This document shows, one piece after another, positions 56,229 through 64,000 of a stretch of 64,000 nt of DNA (position 1 is the stretch's first letter; every line of letters starts with the position of its first letter). Source of the stretch: Candidatus Roizmanbacteria bacterium GW2011_GWC1_37_12 (lineage in GTDB: Bacteria > Patescibacteriota > Microgenomatia > UBA1406 > GWC2-37-13); assembly GCA_000991135.1 (NCBI GenBank), contig LBST01000004.1, positions 1-64,000 on the forward strand, given 5' to 3'. A program made the translations under genes and the position numbers. Below the pieces are notes generated by a model. It was not told the origin of the DNA. It saw only the letters and a program-made list of their open reading frames with translations, and ran no database searches.

Positions 56229-56852
56229 ATGAGACGATTTTTAATATTCTTACTTGTTGTTTTTTCATTTTTTTCATATGACAATCTCGTGTCAGCCCAA
56301 AGGAGAACGCCAACTCCAGAACCGTCGCCAACTATAGAACAAACAGCTCCAACCGTCGCCATTCAAGAACCAGCTGGGCCTCGATATGCTGCTTGCGATC
56401 TCTGCGGATACTGCCCACCCAATAACCCACCCCAAAGTTGGCCAGCCTGTCAAAAATGTCTTTACCCAAACATTAATCCTGACCCGTCAGTCATGGAAAG
56501 CCTTATAATCAATCCCGAAACTAACACTCCTGTTGCCGCCGCCCCTGGTCGTCAATACACATTTTTGGGATGTTTTGGGGGGCAGGGTAATTTTTCTGAT
56601 GAAGGCTCGGCTGGAGCCGTAGTCCAGTCAATTCTCAACATTATTTTCTCTCTTGCCGGAGGGATTGCTTTTCTTTACCTTCTTTATGGCAGCTTTATCA
56701 TTACCACTTCTCAAGCTGACCCGGAAAGACTAAACTACGGAAAAAGGCTTGTCTGGGGAGCGATTATTGGCCTAGTTTTTACACTAAGCAGTGTCCTTAT
56801 AGTAAACTTTATTGCTTCAAATGTCCTAAAAGTACCGGGGTTTGGAGAATAA
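56229..56852 (+). CDS. TrbC/VirB2-like pilin family protein with Cys/Pro-rich ectodomain
   Basis: Signal peptide; CDLCGYCPPNNPPQSWPACQKC; two C-terminal TMs with TTSQADPERLNYGKRLVWGAIIGLVF. Confidence 0.6.
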   Translation: MRRFLIFLLVVFSFFSYDNLVSAQRRTPTPEPSPTIEQTAPTVAIQEPAGPRYAACDLCGYCPPNNPPQSWPACQKCLYPNINPDPSVMESLIINPETNTPVAAAPGRQYTFLGCFGGQGNFSDEGSAGAVVQSILNIIFSLAGGIAFLYLLYGSFIITTSQADPERLNYGKRLVWGAIIGLVFTLSSVLIVNFIASNVLKVPGFGE

Positions 56853-56867
56853 TATTTGACTATTTGG

Positions 56868-57206
56868 TTATTTTGATTTTCTTAGGAATAACCCTCCAAC
56901 AGCTCCTGCCAATAAGGAAGGAATAAACAAGGTAGGAATACCTGTTGCTGGAATTGTCCCTGGTTTTGTTGGCGTTTTTGTTAACTCCGCCTTGTAGTTG
57001 TTTCCTAAAACGCTACCACCTTGACCGTCAATTTTTACAGTTGAAATCGGGGTTGGAGTAGGAGAAGCTGTTGGTTTTATTGTTATTTTTGAAAAAGGAG
57101 ACGAAAACTTTCCTGGCAATTTTAACCTGCCGGTAACGACGGCAAAAAAGACCAAAACGACAACCAGGCCGAGGACAAATGAAATTACCTTATTAAAACT
57201 ATCCAT
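56868..57206 (-). CDS. Small membrane protein with C-terminal IPATG-TM-KSK motif
   Basis: GTIPATGIPTLFIPSLLAGAVGGLFLRKSK. Confidence 0.5.
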   Translation of the reverse strand: MDSFNKVISFVLGLVVVLVFFAVVTGRLKLPGKFSSPFSKITIKPTASPTPTPISTVKIDGQGGSVLGNNYKAELTKTPTKPGTIPATGIPTLFIPSLLAGAVGGLFLRKSK

Positions 57207-57293
57207 ATAGTATTTATTATATCATAGGGCCTGCTAATAAGCAAATACTACAAATAAGCAAATAAACAAATAAATGTTGTAATATTAAAATAT

Positions 57294-57836
57294 ATGGAAC
57301 AGAATCCGCAGATAGTTTTTTCTTGGAGAGCCCCGCTTCGACCATACAAAAAACAAACTGGTTTAATCCTTCGTTTTTATTTGGCCGTTGCCCTCCTTCT
57401 TTCGGCGATTATGTTCTTTTTTGGAGACAAAATCCTTTTAATCCCTATCTGGGCGATAGTTTTTCTCTTCTATGTTCTGACAATTACCCCCCCGCCTGAA
57501 GTAGATAATAAAATCACCACCTTCGGCATTGACGCCGCCGGCACCACTATGCGCTGGGAAACTCTTTCCCACTTCTATTTTGGGAAAAGATTTGGCTTTT
57601 ACACCTTGACCGTTGTCAGTCATGCCCCTTATTTTTATCACGCCTACCTGGTCGTCCCCAACGAAAGCATAAAAAACAAACTAATACAGATTCTTTCCCA
57701 ACACCTTGTTTTCCAAGAAAAGCCGCAAAAAACCATGACTGACAAAGCCGTAGACTTCCTGTCCAATCTTATTCCTGATGAGGTTGAAGGAGAGACTGAA
57801 GTCGTTTTACAAAAACTGAAGCGGGTATCTCTTTGA
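57294..57836 (+). CDS. Membrane protein of unknown function
   Basis: Two N-terminal TM helices, soluble C-terminal domain, located near T4SS-like genes. Confidence 0.5.
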   Translation: MEQNPQIVFSWRAPLRPYKKQTGLILRFYLAVALLLSAIMFFFGDKILLIPIWAIVFLFYVLTITPPPEVDNKITTFGIDAAGTTMRWETLSHFYFGKRFGFYTLTVVSHAPYFYHAYLVVPNESIKNKLIQILSQHLVFQEKPQKTMTDKAVDFLSNLIPDEVEGETEVVLQKLKRVSL

Positions 57837-58407
57837 CGCCAAAAACCCTACCCCAATGCAAAACCCCTTCGTCTGTTGAGACCAAAAAACCGTCTTTTTG
57901 TTTTGCCAAAACGATTAGGTCAAGGTCTGTGACGCTGTCCAAAAAACCAGTTCTCGTCGCATTTCTATATCTCTCTCTAAATTTTTTTATAAAACCGCCA
58001 ATGGCGATTTGAAAATCTTTTTTTATATCGATTTTTTTTCCTGAAAAATCAACAGCTGTTTTTTCTATCTCTTCCTCGGCGATGTTCATTCCTCTATAGC
58101 TTCTTCCCCTAACGTCATCAACCAGCTTATAAAATATACTGGCCGAAAATGACGCCTTGGTTAGGTCGGGAGATTCTACGTTGATAGCTGAAAGAAAGTT
58201 TTTAATAAAACCCTGGTTTTTTTCTTCAAAAAAACTCAAAAATTCGTCGACGGCTCTAGGCGGCATAAAAAAAGAGGCGGACCTGTTTTTCTTCAGGCCT
58301 AAAATCGTTTTTGTTAAATTGACAACGACGTCTTCTGTTTTGTTTCCCAAAGACAACCCCGCCTCCATATTAAAAAAAAGATTTGTGTCTAAAATAAAAG
58401 TTTCCAT
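57769..58407 (-). CDS. PIN-like RNA ligase partner protein (UPF0278-like)
   Basis: FILDTNLFFNMEAGLSLG...MPPRAVDEFLSFFEE...TRTGFLDSVTDLDLIVLAKQKDGFLVSTDEGVLHWGRVFGVKEI. Confidence 0.75.
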   Translation of the reverse strand: METFILDTNLFFNMEAGLSLGNKTEDVVVNLTKTILGLKKNRSASFFMPPRAVDEFLSFFEEKNQGFIKNFLSAINVESPDLTKASFSASIFYKLVDDVRGRSYRGMNIAEEEIEKTAVDFSGKKIDIKKDFQIAIGGFIKKFRERYRNATRTGFLDSVTDLDLIVLAKQKDGFLVSTDEGVLHWGRVFGVKEIPASVFVKRLQSLLQPHQE

Positions 58408-58408
58408 A

Positions 58409-59506
58409 TTATTCTTGGATTCTTACAGGCATAATTATGTGTAAAAAATCTTCGTTTTTTTCTCCTTTAAACGCCGCTGGAGAGTTTGGTCTTAACAACT
58501 CTATAATTATCTTTTCTGAAGGAACGTTGTTTAAAAAATCAATTACAAATTTAAAATTAAAGGCTATTCTTATCTCTTCGCCGTCGACCTTTGACTCTTG
58601 ATAGGCGACATTAGTATCCGACCCACCTGTCTTGGGACTTAATTTTATCCCGTCGCGACCAACGTCAAGAATGATAATGTTGGAAAAATCACGAGCAAAA
58701 ACCGAAACAAGCCTGACGTTTCTTAAAAATTCACCCTTGTCCAAAACAATGCTTGTTTTTTTCTCTACCGGAATAACTTTTTCATAGGGAGGATAGTCTC
58801 CTTCTATCAGCCTTGTCGAGATCTCATTGTCTCCTAGGTAAAAAGTTAAAAGCTTTTCTTCTTCTTGAAAATTAAACAGGACTTCTTTTTCGTCTCTGAT
58901 CAAGCGACTCATTTCAAAAAGAAACCCTGAAGGGACAATCATTGAAGAAAACGGGGTTTCTTTTTTTAGATTAAGGAGAGAAAGACGAAATCCGTCTGTG
59001 GCAACAATCTGATTCGTACTTTCTCTTGCAACAAAGTTTATCCCTGTTAAAACCGGTCTGGTCTCGTCTGTTGAGGCGGAAAAAAGCAAAAGGGGGAGAG
59101 TCTCTTTTAGAAAAGATGTCTGTATTTTCTGTTTTTCTGATGTCGAGCGTGGAGGAAGAGGAAATTCGTCGGGAGAAAAAAGGGAAAATTCACCTTTAGT
59201 TTTACCTTGTGAGATAATGACTGATTTTTCTTTAAACTCAACTTCAATTTTTCCCGAAGATAAGAGAGATAAAAACTCGCTGATTTTTTTAGGCTCAATA
59301 ACAATCTCAAACTGATGGTTTTCCTCTGTATTTAAAAAACTATGATAATAATAGTTAAGGTTTGTCGAATAAAAATGAATTTGTTTTTTTTCTCCTTTCA
59401 AAAAAACTCCTTGAAGGGAGGTTGAAGAAGAAAGTTTGTTTGAGGCAAATTTAGAAGCAAGGTTAATTTTTTCTAAAAACAGGTCCTTATTTATTTCTAT
59501 TTTCAT
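58409..59506 (-). CDS. dnaN: DNA polymerase III subunit beta (sliding clamp)
   Basis: Length, position next to dnaA; DETRPVLTGINFVARESTNQIVATDGFRLSLL; C-terminal IIMPVRI. Confidence 0.93.
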   Translation of the reverse strand: MKIEINKDLFLEKINLASKFASNKLSSSTSLQGVFLKGEKKQIHFYSTNLNYYYHSFLNTEENHQFEIVIEPKKISEFLSLLSSGKIEVEFKEKSVIISQGKTKGEFSLFSPDEFPLPPRSTSEKQKIQTSFLKETLPLLLFSASTDETRPVLTGINFVARESTNQIVATDGFRLSLLNLKKETPFSSMIVPSGFLFEMSRLIRDEKEVLFNFQEEEKLLTFYLGDNEISTRLIEGDYPPYEKVIPVEKKTSIVLDKGEFLRNVRLVSVFARDFSNIIILDVGRDGIKLSPKTGGSDTNVAYQESKVDGEEIRIAFNFKFVIDFLNNVPSEKIIIELLRPNSPAAFKGEKNEDFLHIIMPVRIQE

Positions 59507-59625
59507 AATAGTAATATTTAAATAGTCGTAATAGGTAGTGTGTATAAGTGTATAAAAAGAAGGTTAGATTTTCAAGACAAAATAAACTCGGCTTTTTACC
59601 TGTGGAAGAGGGGTGGACACTGTGT

Positions 59626-60954
59626 TTATATATTTAACGATTGGAAGATTGTCTCAACCTCTTTTTTAAAATTTTGGTCCCTCATCATTAAATTAGAAAT
59701 TTTTTCTTGGGCGTGGAGAACGGTCGTGTGGTCTTTTCTTTTTAAAACTTCGGCAGTTTCCATCAATTTTAAGCCGACGTGCTTTCTGATGAGATACATG
59801 GCAACTTGCCGAGGGAGGACAATTGCCTCGTTTCTTTCAGGACCTCTTAAATGCGACTGTTTGACATTGTAATAAGTGCAAACAGCCTTAATAACGTCAG
59901 AAGGACCTATTCTTTTAACCTTGTTTACTTCTTTTTTGGAAAAAAACTCCTCCACAGAATCCAGGTCGATCTTATCTTTTTTGCCAAGAATATTTGCATA
60001 AAGAGAAAGAAGAGTTCCTTCAAGGGTGCGCGAATCAGAGTCCCTTTCGGCAATTACCTTGGCGGCTTCGATGTCGACGCTGATGTTTTTTTCCTTTGCC
60101 TTAATAAGGAGAATGGCTGTTCTTAATTCAAAGTCTGGCGATTGAATGTCGACTGTCAGGCCTCCGGAAAAACGAGATCTCAACCTGTCTTCTAAATTTT
60201 TGATTGAGGTCGGTGGTCGATCTGAGGTCAAGATGATCTGTCCGCCAGAAGAGATTATCGAGTTGAAGGTGTGAAAAAATTCTTCTTGAATATGGGCTTT
60301 TCCGGCGATAAATTGAATATCGTCGATAATAAGAAGGTTGAGGTGGCGATACTTTCTCCGGAAGAGGGGCGTGGTTTTATCCCTAATTGCTTCGATTAAC
60401 TCGTTGGTAAAGTTGTCTCCAGGACAAAAATATACTTTTTTGTTTTTATCCGCTTCGAGAATTCTCTTGGCGACTGATTGAGCAAGGTGAGTTTTTCCAA
60501 CACCAACGCCGCCATACAAGAAAAGGGGATTGTAGGCGGATCCCAGATTATTGACGACGGCCTGCGCCGCCGCATAGGCGACCTGGTTAGTTGAAGACAC
60601 GGCAAAGTTTTCAAAACTGTATCTTTTGTTAAGGCCTGATTTGGCAAAGAGGTCTTCTACAGCTGGTTCAAAGGCGAGGAGAGGTGAGACAACCTTCTTT
60701 CTTAACGTTGGCGAGACAATAAATTCTACAGAAAGATGCTTTTTAAAATTTTGATAAATATGTTCTTCGATTTCATTAAGGCGAGGGTCGAGAAATTTTT
60801 TTATTCCCTGATTATTACAGCCAATAACAAGAGTTCTTTCAGTCAGCTCAACCGGCCTGGTTTGTTTTAGAACAGAATATAATACGGACTTTTCACCCTT
60901 AATTTCTTTAAATTTTGCTAAAAACTCATCCCAAAAAGAGCCTAAGAGAGACAT
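59626..60954 (-). CDS. dnaA: Chromosomal replication initiator DnaA
   Basis: YNPLFLYGGVGVGKTHLAQSV, LLIIDDIQFIAGK, LEDRLRSRFSGGLTVDIQSPDFELR, C-terminal KDHTTVLHAQEKI. Confidence 0.97.
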   Translation of the reverse strand: MSLLGSFWDEFLAKFKEIKGEKSVLYSVLKQTRPVELTERTLVIGCNNQGIKKFLDPRLNEIEEHIYQNFKKHLSVEFIVSPTLRKKVVSPLLAFEPAVEDLFAKSGLNKRYSFENFAVSSTNQVAYAAAQAVVNNLGSAYNPLFLYGGVGVGKTHLAQSVAKRILEADKNKKVYFCPGDNFTNELIEAIRDKTTPLFRRKYRHLNLLIIDDIQFIAGKAHIQEEFFHTFNSIISSGGQIILTSDRPPTSIKNLEDRLRSRFSGGLTVDIQSPDFELRTAILLIKAKEKNISVDIEAAKVIAERDSDSRTLEGTLLSLYANILGKKDKIDLDSVEEFFSKKEVNKVKRIGPSDVIKAVCTYYNVKQSHLRGPERNEAIVLPRQVAMYLIRKHVGLKLMETAEVLKRKDHTTVLHAQEKISNLMMRDQNFKKEVETIFQSLNI

Positions 60955-61020
60955 ATTTTATATTTGTGGATAACTTGTCCACAAATAATAAACAAATTCA
61001 CAAAGGAAGTCAAGAGGAAG
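60955..61020. promoter_or_regulatory. DnaA-box pair upstream of dnaA, candidate origin/autoregulatory site
   Basis: TGTGGATAA (60965-60973, reverse of TTATCCACA) and TTGTCCACA (60975-60983), forming TTTGTGGA-N7-TCCACAAA. Confidence 0.7.
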
Positions 61021-61881
61021 TTAAAGTTCTCCAAGGCCTTCTTTTTTTTGCACTTCTTCTTTGACAAGGTTGAGGAAGCGTTCGGTAGAAGATAGTCTTT
61101 TATGTCCGACTAAACGGGCGATATACTCGACTGATGCCCCTTGTCTTAACTGGTGGGCGATAAAAGTATTTCTTAGATCGTTGACTGTAGCGCCCTTAAT
61201 CTCTACTTCTCGAAAACAACGGGCGATAATTTGCCTGATGTTTCTTATCAAGAGCGGGTGGCCTGTGCGGGTGATGAAAAGACGGTCGTCTTTTGTCTGT
61301 GGCCTGATTTTTAGATAGTCGTCAACGGCTTTTTTTACCGCTTTGTTTAAAGGAATATCTCTTTCTGGGGTTTTTCCATAGTCTCGAATATGGATAATAG
61401 AACTGTTAACATCTCCGACTCTTAAATTAGAAAGTTCTCCGATTTTCATGCCAGTCTGGAGAAGAATCTCGACCAAAGCATAGGTGCGGGCGTCTTCTTT
61501 GGCAAAGTCTCTTAAGGCTCGATATTCAAGTTTGGTAAAAATTCTCGGCGGCGATTGGATATATTTTGGGTGAGAGACGTCGAGCGATGGGTTTTGGTCG
61601 ACAACACCCTCCTGTTTTAAGTATCTAAAAAAAGTTCTTATAGAGTTGAGTTTTCTTGACGCAGATTTTTTTGTATAGTTGTCGGCGATTAATTTATCAA
61701 TAAAAGAGGTGATATTGTCTTTTTTTACTTCTCTAATGTCTTGGACTTCTTTTCCTGTTAAAAAACCAACAAACTGTTCCAAATCTTTTTTATAGGCTAT
61801 GATCGTGAAAGATGATTTTCCTTGGGCCTCGAGATGTTTAATAAATCTCTCAACCAAAGATGGTAGTAGGACATTATCCAT
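61021..61881 (-). CDS. Tyrosine-recombinase-fold (XerC/D-like) protein with degenerate active site
   Basis: Overall XerC/D architecture; TGMKIGEL, VNDLRNTF, VGHKRLSSTERFLNL. Confidence 0.88.
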   Translation of the reverse strand: MDNVLLPSLVERFIKHLEAQGKSSFTIIAYKKDLEQFVGFLTGKEVQDIREVKKDNITSFIDKLIADNYTKKSASRKLNSIRTFFRYLKQEGVVDQNPSLDVSHPKYIQSPPRIFTKLEYRALRDFAKEDARTYALVEILLQTGMKIGELSNLRVGDVNSSIIHIRDYGKTPERDIPLNKAVKKAVDDYLKIRPQTKDDRLFITRTGHPLLIRNIRQIIARCFREVEIKGATVNDLRNTFIAHQLRQGASVEYIARLVGHKRLSSTERFLNLVKEEVQKKEGLGEL

Positions 61882-61935
61882 AACGCCCTATAATATATCA
61901 TATTGTTCAAGTGAATTCAAGGTGTCCATTTTCTG

Positions 61936-61964
61936 TTGAGTTTTTAGCTGTGCTTTGGTATATT
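61936..61964 (+). promoter_or_regulatory. Sigma70-type promoter for the S1-domain protein gene
   Basis: TTGAGT-17 nt-TATATT. Confidence 0.5.
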
Positions 61965-62008
61965 ATTAAATCTGCTCGCGAGAAAGCGGCGCAAAGGAGA
62001 ATTGAAAG

Positions 62009-63091
62009 ATGCCCAAAAAGAAAGAAGAAAAAACAAAAGCCCCAATAAACATAATGGAGGCGCTTCTCAAAAAACAAAGGCCAGCCGTCTTGAAAAAAGG
62101 CAAAGAAATCGAAGCTAAAATCGTCTCTCTGTCAAAAAAAGGAATCGTCTTTGACGTCGGCGCCAAGGCCCACGCGCTTTTGGGCGAACTCGAAATAAAA
62201 GAGGTCTCGACGTATCTTCCATACCTTAAAGAAGGTGACAAAATTCAGGTTAGAGTGATCTCCGAAGAGTCAAAAAACGGTTTTCCAGTCGTATCACTTC
62301 GTAAATTTTTTGAAAAAGGCAAGTGGGAGATTCTTAAAGAGAAAAAAGAGAAGGAAGAAGAAATTGAGGTAATGTGTGGAGACTATGGAAAAGGCGGTGT
62401 TTTTATAGACTTTATGGGAATAAGAGGCGTAATTCCTAAAATCCAACTAACAGAACCTTTTATAAGCTCTCCGGAAAAACTAGTCCGCCAAAAAATAAAA
62501 GTGAAAATTCTCGAGGTCGACAAGGAAAAAAATAGGCTAGTTGTTTCCCAAAAAGCTTCGGTCCTAAAGATTTCTCAAAAAGACCTAAAGAAAAAATTTG
62601 ACGCTATTAAGGAAGGAAAAACCTACAAAGCTAAAGTATTAGGAGCTTCTGAATTTGGTGTTTTCTGCGAAGTCGAAGGAGTCGAGGGCCTGATTCACAT
62701 TTCAGAAATTTCTTGGGAAAAGGTCGCCAATGCCGCTTCCTTCGTCACAATAGGCGAAACTATCGATGTCTATGTGGTTGAGAAAAACGAAAGAGATCTA
62801 AAATTAAACCTTTCTTTAAAAAGATTACTGGCCGATCCATGGAAGGAAATAGAAGAGAAGTATCCAAAGGACAAAGAGGTCGAAGGAGAGGTCGTCCGCA
62901 AGGAAAAATACGGCTATTTTGTCCGTCTTGAGCCTGGAGTCGAGGGCTTGATTCACATTTCCAAACTCACAGGACAAGAAGATCTAAAAATCGGCCAGAA
63001 AATCAAAACCTTTATCGAAAGAGTCTCTCTTAAAGAAAGACGAATGAGTCTAGTTCTTCCTCAAAAAGAAAAGCCGGTAATGTATAGATAA
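62009..63091 (+). CDS. rpsA: S1 RNA-binding domain protein (ribosomal protein S1-like)
   Basis: Repeated S1 modules: EGLIHISEISWEKV, EGLIHISKLTG; AGGAGA SD upstream. Confidence 0.88.
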   Translation: MPKKKEEKTKAPINIMEALLKKQRPAVLKKGKEIEAKIVSLSKKGIVFDVGAKAHALLGELEIKEVSTYLPYLKEGDKIQVRVISEESKNGFPVVSLRKFFEKGKWEILKEKKEKEEEIEVMCGDYGKGGVFIDFMGIRGVIPKIQLTEPFISSPEKLVRQKIKVKILEVDKEKNRLVVSQKASVLKISQKDLKKKFDAIKEGKTYKAKVLGASEFGVFCEVEGVEGLIHISEISWEKVANAASFVTIGETIDVYVVEKNERDLKLNLSLKRLLADPWKEIEEKYPKDKEVEGEVVRKEKYGYFVRLEPGVEGLIHISKLTGQEDLKIGQKIKTFIERVSLKERRMSLVLPQKEKPVMYR

Positions 63092-63092
63092 A

Positions 63093-64000
63093 CTATTCTA
63101 TTAAGGTTTTTTCTTCTTCCGAAGAGATCACCTTGAAGCCGACGTGCGAGTGGCCGGCAAAAAAGAGCCCTTCGCCGACTCCGGCAGAAAGCAGGAAATG
63201 TCTTTCGCCACCGGTCAAAAAAAATGTTTGAGCAATTTTTTCGACAGCCGCGGTTGACTGCTTCAAAATAATCTGGAGAGAAGAGTTTGTTATGATTGCT
63301 TTTCCTTCATCAGTTGATAAAAAATCTTCAACATCTTGGGTTATAGTCGTCAACCCAAGTTTATACTTTCTCGCCCGTTTGGCAAAAGAATGTAGATAGG
63401 CCCCAGAGTCTTTTTGTTTGATTAAATACCAGGCCTCATCGACTATAAGCACCCTTTTTTTCGGATCGCGCCTAACCCGATTCCAAATATAGTCAAGGAC
63501 TATATACATGGCAACCGGCCTCAAATTTTCCTCTAAGTCACGAATGCCAAATACGGTAAAAGGATTTTTAATGTCGAAGTTTGACCGTTGGTTGAATATG
63601 CCGCTGGCTGATCCAGAGACGAACTTTTCCAAACGGTCTGACAGTTCTTTGGCTTCAGGCGTTTCCATACCAATCAAAACTTTGAATAAATCTTCCAAAA
63701 GCGGCGCTTCGCTCTTAAAGGTTTCTGGGTCCTGGGTGATGCCTTTTTCTCGGTAGGTTAAAACTAAGGCCCGATCCAAAAGCGCGTCTTGAGAAGGAGT
63801 TAATTCACCCATAACTACTTTCATAAGAGAATGTAAGTCTAAGATTTTGTTGGAAAGTTCGTCTGGTCCGGCGTTGGTGGTTTCCAAATCAAAAGGATTG
63901 ATTTTATATTGAGAAGAAGTTGAAAAAACAACAAACTCTCCACCCATTGATTTAGTTAATTTTTCGTATTCGTTTTCCGGGTCGATGATAATAACATCTG
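63093..64000 (-). CDS. VirB4-like T4SS ATPase, C-terminal part (continues beyond the window)
   Basis: DVIIIDPENEYEKLTKSMGGEFVVFS (frame open to the window edge), KKRVLIVDEAWYLIKQKDSGAYLHSFAKRARKYKLGLTTITQDVEDFL. Confidence 0.9.
   Translation of the reverse strand, partial: DVIIIDPENEYEKLTKSMGGEFVVFSTSSQYKINPFDLETTNAGPDELSNKILDLHSLMKVVMGELTPSQDALLDRALVLTYREKGITQDPETFKSEAPLLEDLFKVLIGMETPEAKELSDRLEKFVSGSASGIFNQRSNFDIKNPFTVFGIRDLEENLRPVAMYIVLDYIWNRVRRDPKKRVLIVDEAWYLIKQKDSGAYLHSFAKRARKYKLGLTTITQDVEDFLSTDEGKAIITNSSLQIILKQSTAAVEKIAQTFFLTGGERHFLLSAGVGEGLFFAGHSHVGFKVISSEEEKTLIE

Noticed and set aside
59507-59625. Origin in the dnaA-dnaN spacer
   Set aside because: Only weak partial DnaA-box-like sequences seen; the dnaA upstream spacer has better boxes
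1-64000. CRISPR array or cas genes
   Set aside because: No regularly spaced direct repeats and no recognisable cas proteins seen
1-64000. Prophage or IS transposase
   Set aside because: No capsid, terminase, portal or DDE transposase proteins recognised; the only recombinase-fold protein lacks its catalytic Tyr and sits by dnaA
1-64000. rRNA genes
   Set aside because: No conserved 16S/23S/5S segments recognised

Overview
The window looks like a chromosomal segment of a small-genome bacterium. Gene content and style (scattered type IV secretion/pilin-like genes, minimal cofactor salvage, Cys-rich small proteins, DUF5667, many small secreted proteins) suggest a Candidate Phyla Radiation/Patescibacteria member, possibly Microgenomates-like; that placement is inference. 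The region near 58.4-62 kb has an origin-like layout: dnaN, dnaA, paired DnaA boxes and a tyrosine-recombinase-fold gene, with an rpsA-like gene divergent. Recognisable housekeeping genes include recA-recX, rny, smpB-ssrA (tmRNA), hup, nrdR plus class II ribonucleotide reductase, comF, a comM/yifB-like gene, thiL, mscL, trx and yqeY. The most notable signals are: (1) a well-matched cobalamin riboswitch (minus strand, ~23329-23420) directly upstream of an unrecognised 353-aa protein; (2) a cobalamin-centred minus-strand gene run, nrdR > B12-dependent RNR > PduO-type adenosyltransferase > DUF4430 (transcobalamin-like) > DUF6580-like membrane protein; (3) a tyrosine-recombinase-fold protein beside dnaA that has lost the catalytic Tyr, Arg-I and one His; (4) dispersed palindromic or low-complexity repeats translated in-frame inside several ORFs; (5) large tandem hairpins around rny; (6) a tmRNA with an unusual predicted tag and a 35-bp perfect palindrome at its 5' end; (7) an ECF-like sigma gene split at an A8 tract. 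No database search was run; names rest on motif and family recognition from the translated sequence.
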